A DNA stretch of 64,000 nt from positions 32,262,156 to 32,326,155 of the forward strand of contig CM017571.1 of assembly GCA_007844125.1 (NCBI GenBank). The letters run 5' to 3'. The stretch is from Sinonovacula constricta (lineage: Eukaryota; Mollusca; Bivalvia; Cardiida; Solecurtidae). The notes beneath the pieces are model-generated. The model was given only the letters and a program-made list of their open reading frames with translations. It did not search any database and was not told the DNA's origin. Of the stretch, positions 1 through 12,531 are shown piece by piece; within the stretch, counting starts at the first letter, position 1, and every line of letters starts with the position of its first letter. Made by a program: the position numbers and the translations under genes.

Positions 1-739
1 CATTAAATTTAATTCTCTAATGTAAAGACGCCGCTTCTATAAGCTCACTTTAAGAGGGAGCTTGTGAATGTGTCTTGGAAATAAATCAAATTCGATGACA
101 GTATGTTACTAATTCGAACGCGCATATCATTCATTTCCTAAATGATGCATACTTTTATAGAGAGATACATACCTACATGCAACAGAAAACGAGCTTGCAT
201 ATATGTATTGCTAAACAAGTCACAACGTGTTCAAACAAATTGCCAAATCTAATTTTGCTAAAGTGACCAACATATAATGCAAAACAAAACAAAGTCATCG
301 TAGGAAGTACCATGATTTAATTTGTCTTATGTCATTGGAAAAACAAGCATCAGTCAAGAAAGCACGGTGGCCCTGCAGCACAGGGTGATTGTTTTCGATT
401 AACAATTGTTCAATAAGGATGTTGAAAACTTACCATAGGGGGATAATAAGATGATGGGGCAGTACAAGTTTCGCGGTATTAAGTGTTTCTTTCATGGCCA
501 TTGTAACACAGAATTAAACATTAAATATCGTATATATGCTTTTTTCTGCGTAAATGAACATTTTGTATCATGCTTCGCGTTATTTCTATTCAAAACATCA
601 AGAATAAAAGCACGGAATAATTTACATAATTATTCCATCACTGGCTTCTTATTTAACACGTATACATATATAGCCTTTAGAAACAATAATAAAATGTATT
701 TAATGTAATAAGATGTTTTATATGCATTTCTTAATTCAG
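1..739. other. Left flank, no gene recognised
   Basis: AT-rich sequence with no exon, RNA gene or repeat that I can recognise. An 85-codon open frame at 451-708 has no domain character and no splice context, so I treat it as chance. Confidence 0.5.
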
Positions 740-872
740 TGTCAGTCATTGTAGAATGTGCCTCATTCCGGTACATGTTAAATGGCACATGTTATACATG
801 CCATGACAACTGTACAGTATGTGTCTCTGACACCAACTGCTCAATGTGTACGAGGGGGTTCTTCAGTCCGGT
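740..872 (+). CDS. Possible exon of a cysteine-rich (EGF/furin-like) extracellular protein
   Basis: The open frame is dense in cysteines with the spacing C-x2-C-x3-C-x2-C-x5-C-x2-C-x8-C, including CYTCHDNCTVC and NCSMCTRGFF. This is the look of furin-like or EGF/laminin-type repeats in secreted or cell-surface receptors. It begins just after a plausible acceptor (ttcttaattcag at 728-739) in phase 1. A weak donor (gtgcga) near 873 would also leave phase 1, the usual phase of such modules. No other exon of this gene is visible. The frame stays open to 984 but loses its cysteine spacing. It could be an exon of a larger gene to the left or a stray fragment; the product cannot be named. Confidence 0.4.
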
Positions 873-1032
873 CTGTGCGAACCCATATAGAGAAACATGC
901 CACATGCTATCACTTTACGTTCGGTTGTTCGATTGGGAGGACCCAGCAGAAGGAAATGATTGTAAAAGACTGTCCGCAAAATAGCTCGGTATGCAGTCGT
1001 AATGCACTTTGTAGGACCAGGACAAACAGGCA

Positions 1033-1745
1033 AAAACGTATAAACATGTTTGCTTTTGCACGTAAACATACACGTTTATTTATTTATTTTCATACACGGC
1101 TGGGTAAAGGTTCGAACTTTGGGTTTGGTTTTACCGGGAAGCGGGCTCATTCCGGCCAAATTTTTGGCATGGGAGGCAATGTCCAGACTTGCCGTCGACA
1201 GCTTATCTGGTCCCAGGGGTCTGATCCCAGATGCATGCTGACAAATGGGCGTGCCTGCAGGCATATACAGTCTATGCTGAGACCTTTTAAATAGGCCATG
1301 AGCCCCTGTCAGCTCATCCTAACATATGAAGGCAGAAGGCAGAAGTTTTAGTGTGGTCAGGTGGGGCAAGGACTGCCCTCGACACCCAACCCGTTTCCAT
1401 GTGGCCTGGGCTCAGGCGCATACTAACCAACGGGCCAAAACGCATGCATGTCTAGCATCGGGAGAGAACTTAAAATAGTCCATTTGGGCTAGGTTTTTGG
1501 CCCCTGACACGTCAACGATAGCCATCCGGGAAGGACTTCCGGTATGGTCATGTAGGGCCATGACGGCCCTTGTACATCTAACCCTGGTCCCATGCAGAAA
1601 CGCATAAAACTGTGCACGTAAACATACACGTCTATTTACGGCTGGCTATTGAGGGCAGGGCAGAACTTTGGGCCTGGTTTTACCGGCGACCAGACTGATT
1701 CCGACCAGGTTTTTGGGGCATGAAGCAAGTTCCAGGTCTGCGTAA
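1033..1745. repeat. GC-rich block with diverged direct repeats
   Basis: Two diverged copies start at about 1033 and 1595. Each opens with an aaacg-ataaa segment and gcacgtaaacatacacgt, followed by a gaactttggg-tggttttaccgg stretch and a second conserved ttttggggcatg-like segment. The block and its right neighbour to about 1860 are clearly richer in G and C than the surrounding DNA. No coding frame spans it convincingly. It is probably an old repetitive element or two tandem remnants of one. Confidence 0.5.
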
Positions 1746-2423
1746 ATGGAAGTGGTCACCCTCGCGCTCCACCCTCCGAAGAAAGGCCAGGGAGTCGGCA
1801 ACGCGCCTCTCTTTCTGGTGATCTGTCAATAAGCGAGGGACCCAGCGCGCGTGCATCTAATAGAAAATACCGATATTACCGGTAATGCATGCTTGTAATT
1901 TAGTTTTATTAGAAAACTGACAACAACTTTTAAATATTTTGTATTTCTTATTTGAAGTTGAAATTATAAAACGTTAAATATATAATAATTGGGACTACTG
2001 CGGGCGCATAAAAAATGTATACAATCGTGCGTGAAAAAACATTCATTTTCGTTGTAAGGCCATAAAAGCAAAGAAAAGCCAAAAACGGAATCCGTGTGAA
2101 AAGTTTGGTTAATACCACGTCATAACCGTGGTTTTAATATGAAAACAAAGATCCACTTGATTTACCGTTTTATAGCGAAATGAATTAATGGATTTCCGTT
2201 GTTAGAAAGATTGCAAGTGCGCGAATTTTCATTTGCTAAAACATACACGACAGCTTTTGATTGGACCATTGTAAGAAGAACGAAAGTCACGTGTGTTTGT
2301 TTACAAATATTGTCTGACATCTACAATAAATTACAAAGAAATTTATCTACTATTCAGAGATTAAGGTTAATTAAGAAAGTGGTTGAAGGAGAAAGAATTG
2401 ATATGTAATTTTAAAGGGCTGTG
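1746..2423. other. No gene recognised
   Basis: A GC-rich tail to about 1860 is followed by AT-rich DNA. A 69-codon open frame at 2199-2408 has no recognisable feature. It lies immediately left of the Merlin remnant and could include its terminal sequence, but I found no matching inverted repeat by eye. Confidence 0.4.
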
Positions 2424-3270
2424 TGGTGTATGCAGCAAGGGAAACATTTTAAGAACTGACAAAAACTTCAGTTAAAACGGGATTTGCTGGTCCTGTTGTG
2501 ACAGAGATTGCGGTAAGAAACTGTCTATTCGCCAAGGTTCTTGGTTTTTCAAATCACATTTGACTCTAGCTAAGATAGTCAAACTAACCTACTACTGGGT
2601 ATATTAATACCCAGCGGTGTTGGTAGCCAACGAACTGAGGCTTGGAAGTGAGCACACTACGGTTTATTAATTTTGCCAGGGAGGTGTGCTTTGAAATACT
2701 AATGCAAGAACAGGAGAAGACTGGCGGTCCAGGAAAGACGGTTGAAACTGACGAATCGAAGTTTGCGAAGAGGAAATACGACCGAGGAAAGCGAGTCGGG
2801 GGCGTGTGGTGTTTAAAGGGATAGCACGCGAGAGTAAGTGGTCGTTTTTTTCCAGATTGTGGAGGATATACGTGCCGCAACGCTTGTACCGATTCTACAG
2901 AAGTATATACGGCCTGGTACAACCGTAGTGAGGGATTGTTGGAACGCTTATTGAACGCTGTCGGAGCTTGGGTGCATCCATCAGACTGTAAACCACTGCG
3001 TTGAATTTGTCAATCAGGAAACGGGCGCCTGCACAAATAAAATTGAAAGTACCTGGCTACGCCGTTAAGGCCCGTCTCCCAAAAAAGGAACGGTAAAACA
3101 CTATATGACTCGTATTTCGCCGACTCTTGTGTTCGAAAAAAGTATCTGTGTGGGTCAGAAGACAAATTCCTCGAATTTCTAGACCTTATTAAGCGGGTCT
3201 ATCCTGTACGACAAAGAAGGATGCTTTCTCCTGTACAGATAACGAAGGCCATAAATCAGGACGACAGCCT
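2424..3270 (+). pseudogene. Decayed Merlin (IS1595-like) DNA transposon transposase
   Basis: Fragments of an IS1595/Merlin-type DDE transposase occur in order on the plus strand but in shifting frames. An N-terminal part at about 2505-2650 contains KLSIRQGSWF and an LTYYWVY-like segment. The core at 2690-2822 contains TGGPGKTVETDESKF and KRKYDRGKRV, where the D of TDES fits the first catalytic position. A third part at about 2853-3075 contains QIVEDIRAATLVP, VVRDCWNAY (second D) and NKIESTW (third acidic residue). Traces of the C-terminal region continue to about 3200. At least one frameshift separates the core from the third part, and in-frame stops follow NAY and LRR, so it cannot be functional. 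Termini and target duplication were not resolved. Confidence 0.8.
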
Positions 3271-3464
3271 TGAGGATTTCGCTATGTAGATTAATAGTAT
3301 GTTAATGCTTATATTATGCTAATGATTGTATTTTGTTAATGCTTATATTGGGGGCTCCGACCCAAGCCCCGATCCCTAAAACCAAACCCAAAACATCCGC
3401 ATATACCAACGTTCGAAATGAATAAACATAAACAAAATGGCGGATTTGCGCCCGCTAATGTGCA
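3271..3464. other. Spacer, no gene
   Basis: Short AT-rich spacer with a small imperfect duplication (gttaatgcttatatt occurs twice, near 3302 and 3337). Confidence 0.4.
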
Positions 3465-3473
3465 ATCTACCCG

Positions 3474-3722
3474 GCACAAGAAGAAAATTACCGGCTCGTT
3501 TTCGACGTCAATTGCAGAAGTACTTCAACGTGAAAGAGGCTTCACAGTCTGTCATTTATCCGAGATGTTTGATACCAGCGAGGTGATTGTTCATTTCATC
3601 TTGACGAAAGAACTACACATGCTGAAGGTCAATGTCTGTTTTTATGAATTACTAGCCTCTTTCACGTTGAAGTACTTCTGCAATTGACGTCAAAAACGAG
3701 CCGTTAATTTTCTTCTTACGCC
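3474..3722. mobile_element. Foldback/MITE-like element with long inverted repeats
   Basis: Arms at 3478-3541 and 3654-3717 are inverted copies of each other over 64 bases with two mismatches, separated by 112 bases. Weaker pairing continues outward to about 3474 and 3722. The element is bracketed by the direct 9-mer atctacccg (3465-3473 and 3723-3731), which looks like a target-site duplication. A 9-bp duplication fits Mutator-like or Merlin-type transposition, but the family cannot be fixed. The open frame at 3418-3687 runs across the hairpin and is not a gene. Confidence 0.75.
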
Positions 3723-3731
3723 ATCTACCCG

Positions 3732-6700
3732 TTCTGCCATCTAAGTCAATTTCCCCGTCTCTGAAGCGTATGTGCCAGTCAAAATACTACGGTTTTGCTG
3801 ACTGGATAATTACCTTTCACTAGTGTTATCTTCTTAAACGTGGCACAAGGTTTGTCGCCCCACTGCTGACAAATTTGACGATTACGTGAATTTCTAGTTG
3901 TTCATTTGACAGCATTCTGGATCAATTAACGGTGTCACAAGCGCTCTTTAAACAACATTGTTTCTGGCATCTAAGGGTCAAATGACGTCAAATTACACAT
4001 GACGTCAGTAAATAATGACATTACACGTTGGCGGATTTTTTAGAAAATTGAATATCAAATAAAGATACTGATGCTTCTCTGCGGTTTGTTGAACAAGTTT
4101 TAAAGGTGTACGAGGAACACACTTTACTGTGGTTACGAAAAACTGATTTTAGGAGAACATATCACGCAATCTTAAAATGAAATAATCACGTATGTTAAAT
4201 GTTGAATGCCCTTTCCAAACCTACCATTTTATACGATGTTTCATTGAATATAAAGATATGGGACGCAAAATCCGATTTATTTTTAACAACCCTCGTAGCA
4301 ACTGAAGTGGATCATAATCCAAGAGGCATTAAATTTATACATTCATATCAAACAAAGATTCTTAATATTAATGAACCACTTTTACTTCACAAACCCAAGA
4401 GAAAAAGTATAGTCCATAATATAGTGTAAACTAATGAAGTAATTGGCTCTGCGGTAGTGTAATACTAGGCAACTAATATATTTTTTCAGCTAACTCAAGT
4501 GGTACTTTCGTGTTTTTGTTCAGTATCAAAACAAATACATTTGAGAATACATAAACTTACTTTGCCCTAAAAGCCATTTGTAGTGAAAAAACTAGTAAAA
4601 AGATCTACATTGTTTTTATCTTACATTAGTGTGTTTACGGCTCGGTTGGCATGGAGAACTTACAACAATGCCCTACCTCAAAAACGAGTGGTGTCTGATC
4701 ACCTCTTGCAAGTGAGAGGAACATGAGAACAGGGTCATACCACCTGGAAAGGTTGTTCTCTGGGAAGTTGCATTGCGTATTATTCCGAGTGGATTGGCAT
4801 ATGAAGCTTGCATTGGCTAAGCTTTTGTAAGGTTTTCCTTGGCATTAAAAAAGACATGCGAATCACAAAGGATTTATTGAACAGTTTCAGCTCTGTGAAA
4901 GAACAAAGTTATTTAGAAGGCAATGTCAGGAATGAGCAGATATTCAGCAATAATTTGGGCGAGGCCTTGTCATGCAATGACCCATGTATAGTTATATACA
5001 TAGACAAATATAGTTTATCGCAGTGAGAAGATCAATGGAAAAAGAAACAATGTTTATTAACCGTTGGGACAAGTACAGCTAACGTGCTTAAACGTATGCA
5101 AGGATAGAAGTAAATTGTAGCGACCGACTTAAATATCAGTCACATGAACTAGTTGGTTGTTGATATGAAGTAATTTTACAAGTCGAAGGATTCGAGAAAG
5201 CATAAACTTGCCCTAACTACTTTCCAACAATAGCGAACAAAGAATCAATATTATAGAATTAACAAAGACTGTAACTTGTGGAACAAAATAATCTGTAGGT
5301 GTCTTTGTATTTCTTTCATTTCATGGAGACTGTTGTATGTCTCATACAGAGCTTTTTACACCTTAGTTGCTGCGTTTGCCATGCTGTTTCTCTATCGTTA
5401 CGGCAGGTTTGGAGGTTTGTGTTTGATATTTTTCTTTCTACATAAACATGTTGTAAAACCACTAGACCACTCTGGCGACTAGCGTCATAGGAATGTCCAC
5501 ACTGAAGTTTGATAAATTCTTCCACCCGCAGACGGATATAATGAGAATTTCTATGACAGTTTGATTTGAATTGTTTTGTCTATCTTCTAATTGACATTAT
5601 AACCACAAGTTGTTAGCTAACATTTCTGTAAAGTGGCTTAAAACAATGAATGAATTGTGGGCTAAAATTGCAGTTCTGTTTTCTGTTACTTTTACCAGAA
5701 CACGTATTTTAGTCTTATTTTTTATAAATATTATATTAGAAAGTACTAAATATAATACCAAAACTTAAATGAATCTAAACTTTATGGTTTTCTATAATAG
5801 GATCTGAGCGAGAATCATCAGGTATAAATGTCAATTTGTCTCCAAGACGCATGTCTGCATGCTAAACGAAAACGAATAGAAGACTAACTGGCTAACCCCT
5901 ACTTGAAATTAAATACACGAAGACAAGCGAAATAGAAGATGAAATAGACACAATGAAATTAAATGAAATTGGTGTCTTGCATTTCGAATGTGCTAGCGAA
6001 GTTAATTTGTGAATTTTCTGAAGTTTACCCCACTGGCATGGCCTTCTACAAGCATTTCCTTTTAAACATAAAAAAAGAAATTTAGCTTCAATCTTCTAAC
6101 TTTGGCTGATGCAGAGCATCGATTCTCAATAAAAGAAGTGTCACTTAATTAAATTAGAAATTAATAAGAAACATGTTATCTTTCATCGTTGTCCGCCGAC
6201 ATTAGGTCGAGAAAACGTCCAGTATCTTTTGAACATAAATTAACAGACATAATTTAAAAATTGTCTCATCATATATTTTCAATCCATCGTGTTACATCTC
6301 ATGTTTTGACCAGCTCTCGGTATTGTTAAGTCAAGCGTATAACTCAATACATAATACGTAGCGGTAACATAAGTCTGATGTAATCGATGAGTAAAGATTC
6401 TAACGGTTGGATTTGAGGAGGTTTGTTGTTGTGCCTTTAGAAAGGAAATTGTTTGGGTTTTTTATGAAATAAACAACGCGACACCTTATTTCAGGTAATA
6501 CTAAGAACAGCACGAAGATCGATAGTAACACAGAGATGTAAATACATTATTTTAAAAGTGACGTTGACTAATTTTTATTATAGGAAGTTGTAATTTAGCT
6601 GTATTTTACTATGCTGTGTATGCTATTATGTTTTGGAATGATGGTCTTTAATATGATAAATGAGGTCTTTTCAGCACAGAAATAATGAGCTGTCACGTTA

Positions 6701-9700
6701 ACTAAGTAAGTCTTCCGCGTGAGTGAGAACATCGAGATATATAGCGATTGGATTTCGTGGTAGGTGTGTGCTTGTGCCTTTAGAAAGGAAGAAGGTTTGT
6801 ATCCATTGAACAACAACTAGGATTATTTCAGGGTAATAATAACACACGATAAATCTATAAAATAAATCTAAATGATTCTAAATCGGTAGTTGACTACATG
6901 TATTTATTACATAAAGTCATACATAAGTTCAGTGTTACTATATTGTGTATGCTAGTTTGTTTGGAGATAGTATTTATCATACGTAAATAAGAAAAGGTCC
7001 TATAAGAATTACTGCATATATTTTAATTTAAACTACCTCTAGACAATGGCAAACAGGGTAAATGTAATAGTGACACCTAGACGAAACATAACACACACAA
7101 AAGAAAAACCTGGAGTAACCGCCTTGGTCGTTTTAGTCCAGATATATTTTATTTGTATTGTACGAGTATATGACAGTTCGCCGTTAAATTAATGATTGTT
7201 TTATGAAGACAGCAACTATAGGAATGTTATTAACGACTTTAAAAGAATATGGTAAATGTATACTGAAGCATGCTGTAAATTCATTGTCACTATGATAATA
7301 CTTCTATAATCTAATTAAAGTATTGTTTCAAAAATCTATTTCGAGGTCTTTGTTACAAAATTACAACACTGTGCTATACCAGTGCCTTCTATATGCACAG
7401 TACGGTATATGGTGCTGTCAGGAAATTCTACGAATGATAATCTCTTTAATAGTCGGGCTGAACTTACCTTAGCATGCATAAGTAGGTCAATCCTTAGATT
7501 AGACAGCTACGCAGATACACGAAGAAGAGAAACTGCAAAACGAAATAAAATAACAGTTACCGCATGGCACGGTCGGTCAACAATTGTTGTTGTTTTTGTG
7601 TTGTTTTTTTACATATTTTGACATTTTTTGTGTATGATATTTAATTCAGTTACTGGTGTACTTTATAAGAAATATTTTAGACATAAATAATGCCATTAAA
7701 GACAACACTTCAAGAAAGAATTGATACGGAGCATAAATGGCCACAATCGAGCTTCTGTACATCAGTGATCGGGACATTTATCCAAATGCTCCAAATAATA
7801 ATATTAATATTTCAGGACTTAAAATTTTGTTAAATGTATATGTTTAACACATCAGTTGCAATAAAAGACATACTTGAAAATAAAATGCAAATAAAAATAA
7901 AAACAAATTGTTAAGTAGACTCTTGAGTATCGTGGTTGGTAATGAACTATTTCTATGACAAATAGTTATGAATTATTAAGAGCACAATAAAGAGGAACGA
8001 ATTGTCTATTAACTAAACAAAGGTGATTGTGCCCAGCTTCCGTCAGTCAATAGCTTAACAAGGGGCAGATAGTTATAACTTTAATATAGTTTTCAATCCA
8101 TCACCTATATGTAAAAACGGTAAAACCAAAGATATAATAAAACGACATGATAACACTTGTTTAATTTCCACACAAATATATCAAACAGTTTTTTTTTTAT
8201 TAGAATACGATTTAAAATGACAAATTTGACAAGAATTATATCTAACAGAAACGATTTGTCCTTGAACGCGAGGTATGAGGCTCTAGTACAAATCCCAGAA
8301 AAGCACATAGTTTAATTTACACATGTTCATAAAACAACGTTCAAAATGCAATATAAACAACTCAAACATATGCATATGGTACTTGACCAATTTCAGTAAT
8401 AAAGTAATAGTACAAAGACCTATGAGGATTGCAACACATTCCAAAAGTAAGAAGGCACTGGACAGATGTATTCAAATGCAAGACAGGACACTGATGAGAA
8501 TGAAGCTACACTTTAAACTAAGCAAAAACTCTAATTAGTTAAAAGTTCTAATATTCATCAAACGTGAAAAATGACCGAAATTTCAACGCATGAAAGCGCA
8601 GCACTTGAGTTGTTTATAGTACAACATGTTGCCATCCATGGGACCTTTCCAGGGATGATTACATATTGACGCCAAGCATGAGCGTAGCGACAATGATTAC
8701 ATTTTTTCACAAATGATAATTAGCAGTTTTCATTTTAAAAAATGGTATGTCTTTAGTAATTTATACTTTTAAAGTCTATTCTGCAATAATAACATAATTA
8801 CGTAACAGCTGAAATAATTTATATTATTTGTTTTTCCCTTAACCGTCAATGAGCCCCATTTAACAACCATTATTGATAGATTCGATATGTTTGTTGGTCT
8901 TGTTTATATTGAAAGTATAAGATAAAATCTGTGTGTAAATTGTTTATCAGAAGTCCACTTTGAAAAATGCTGTGAAAGTTGATTTCAAATCTTATTTCGA
9001 TAGAAATATCACCGTGTAGGTTTTCTGTCAAAGGAGTCTATCGAAGTAGTACATATAATTTTTGTCAATCAATATGCATGCTATTATGCGGAAAAATATA
9101 TAATGCTGCAAATATTTAATTGCAAGCATGCTTATGTCTCTTTACTAATAGATAAATGGGGTATCATTATTGGTTATGCATTATACTATTATGTTTTGAT
9201 TGTAGATCTAAGTTTAACTCTGACTAATTTATAAATCTTTCACAATGCAGCAAATTTTTCGAGAAACTCTTTAAGCGAAAGAAAGGATTTTTAAAGAAAA
9301 ATACAATCAGTCTTTCACAAATTGTGATCGTAACTAAAACAAACTTTTGATCAAACTTATTTTCTTAACATCATACTTCCGGATGATTACTTTAGTAAGG
9401 AAGTTTCTTTTCACTCTAATAACGATTACAGTACCTTGGCCCATGATATTAGATATTTTTTCTTTTAGTTTTACCTAATTTCTATTACTGGTTCATATCA
9501 TTTTTAATATTTATAAGATTTCTTTACTTGTACCTAAATTAACTGCAATCAATGTACAATTAATAACTAGTTTGTACATGTATGTCTACATAAGATTTAA
9601 ATGTTTATACATTCCTACACTTTAACCTTTATGTATATATGTATAGCTGCTCAACTTCTTTCGTCCTGCGCTTGGCATGAACTAATGCAGACCAAGTATT

Positions 9701-12024
9701 CAATTCACTACAGCTTTTCAATATACTGTGAGTGGCAATTGCCTGACAAGTGAATTGGTTCATTGATGATGATAATATGATAAGGGATGTTAAGTAATGA
9801 TTTATTAATCACAAGTAAAATAAGTCAAAGTATCTTCCTTAAAGAAAACCAATCCAATGTCATAGAGAATACCACGAAGACGGCAAACACATGTAAACAT
9901 TTTAAGCTTAAAACAAAGTTGTAACAGTTCTACCGCTGTCTTCGAAAAACAACCTTCTCTAGAGTTTCTGTTGCTGTTTGCCTGTCGCTCATCAACTGAA
10001 TGAACGCCAAACCAACAAGGATCTTGACACCAATAGGCACTCTCGGCAATGCCTTAATCAATACTTTGTTTTTTCTCACTTGAAAACATTACCAACTTGT
10101 TGATCTGGCAATTTCATTTCATACCTTACCCGGTCAATAGTACGGGATTTTATTAACCATTGGTACTGCTTGTAAGGACAACAGACGTGCGTTAGAGCAA
10201 GCACACAATATTCAAGTTAGCGAGTCTCTATCAATGGCATATTAAAAATATCTTAAAGTTGAAATATATTTAAGAGAAAAGTTCTTACAATACTAAAATG
10301 CTATAATGATTGTTTTACGTACGTTAGACGTATGTACCTAAATTCCATTTAACTTCAAACAGGCATCTGCAATGGACATTTAAATGGTTATTATTTACAA
10401 TATTTAAATAAATTATTTCTCCGACTTAGTTTTGTGTCGCTTTTATGGTTATGGTTACAATATCTCTACCGAAGATTGAATATCAGTTATTATTTTAACT
10501 AGCATTCCTACTTTTATCGTTATTTAGCCATAAATGTACGGATGTGTATGTCCGGCAAACTTTCAAGTTGTCATCAACAAAACTAAAACCTGGTGATATA
10601 AACTCGATTGACGGTGCACTATTGGGTGTTTATTGTAAATTTTTGGCAACGCTTAATTCATTCAACGGTTTTAACTACTTGAACAAATAACGTTCTAATT
10701 TAAACATGTAGATTATCGGGTTCAGCAACAAAGACAGGGAATCCAGAAATATGTGTCTCATTAGTAGTGAAGTTCAAGCCCGACACGCATGAATGCATCT
10801 TTAAAACGAGACGTAAACTGTCAAAAGTGTCACTATACATGTAACTGATTTAAAAGAACTGATAAATATATGACTAAACAATATACACACTATTATTATC
10901 TTGAATCTATGTATATTTTTATGTTTCCAAGTGCAATAAGTTGTTGTTTACCTGCCTCCAGGCGTAGACCTCTTTCTAACTGGTTTGGCGCCAAGCGTAC
11001 AAGCCGGAAGAAAGAAACACACCCTCATTGATGTCTTTACGGTGCGTCTACAAGGACTTCTTTTAGATCGGTCTGCCTTTTAAAGCGGACAAATGTTAGG
11101 TTAGTATCTTAAACGAATCAGACGAATGGGAACATTTTGGCTGTTTGTCTGATAATGTTGACAAGATATCTTGTAAATGTTATTTTCATTTTTTTTCAGC
11201 GCATATCAACCACTTTGTTTAAACTATGCTTATATGAGCCGATATTGATCGGCATATTGAAACAACAATAAATATTAAATAAACGCATTTCAAATAAGAA
11301 TATATTGGTATTAAGACGTCTACATAGTTAGATTAGGAATGAGTTTTACCTACAGAGAATTAAAAGTAAAGAAGCCAGAGCTATGTTTATAACAAGTGCT
11401 CATGCTCATAAAATTTCCTTTCACGAATTTTTGTTCCTATAAACTATGCACCGTAAGCTAGAATTAAGCTAGAATTAAATTGAATGTGCTGGCACTTGAA
11501 TTTAGAAAATGCACGAAAGCTATGTGAATGTTCTTCATCAGATCAAAAGATAAGTTATTGTTTAAATTATTTTTAATATATATTATATCGGTCAATTGGA
11601 TTGGTCATAATTTAACAATACGACAACATCGTGTGCAGGCAAAATAAAACATATACGTAAATCAGAGAAAGGTATGTGTTATTCTTTTAATTGTACCTCT
11701 TACAACAAAAACAAATAAGTAGATAGATTGCAATCACATTCAGTTCATATCATAGGAATGAAATGCTTACATTTTGGTCAATAATATTTTCTCTTAGCGT
11801 ACACAGATGTATGTTCCACATCTAAGCAATTAAAAGAATTAATTTGTTCAGTGATCAACCCATTTATGGAAATATTTTATTTAAACATTTATTAGCAAAT
11901 TAATTATGGGAAATTGTAAAAATACATTATTCTAAATCTAGCAAGGCTAAATATATTTTTCTTCCAGTTTTAATGACTTAAATAAAAGAATTATCCCTTC
12001 TAGAATTGTTTCTGTAAACAAAAA
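3732..12024. other. Long intergenic stretch, no gene recognised
   Basis: About 8.3 kb of AT-rich DNA without an exon I can defend. The open frames here are short and lack family features. A weak local duplication pairs about 6411-6500 with 6745-6830 (both contain tgcctttagaaagga and a later attt-cagg-taata segment). This is probably the left-hand flank of the duplicated array. Confidence 0.5.
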
Positions 12025-12531
12025 CCTTCGAAAAATCTATTTTTAATGTACTTGTGAGCATTGTATTGCATCTTACAAACACACCTTTTCTCATTGTACT
12101 GTTATTGTATCCTTATTTTCAGTGCTTAATTGTGGCAAGGATTCTAGCTAATTTCGTTAGTGAATGCCAAATACGTGCGATAGTAATAATGAGTAACTCG
12201 ATTTTTACATAAATATCAGCCTGAAAATGTATAATTGTAGAAACAACGCAACAACATCTGATTACAGATTACATCAAATTACAGTACCAGATGCCTTTAA
12301 ATGTAGTTGGGAATAAGGTCTAGTGTTAGTTATATATTGCACTGTTAAATGTTATCATAAGCAGTACAAATTGTGCGTGATCAAAATAATTAATAATTTC
12401 TATATTTTAGATTTCGGCATCGGGGAATATGCACTTATATTCTGCTAGAAAATTATACTTGATGACCGGTAAAATAAAAACATATTTAACACCAAAACAA
12501 ACAATACAACATCATATGTGTCACTGTAGTT

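Noticed and set aside
9930..10078. Minus-strand 48-codon frame after a weak acceptor, with a possible first exon and donor near 10950
   Set aside because: The phases of the two pieces do not match and neither resembles a known protein.
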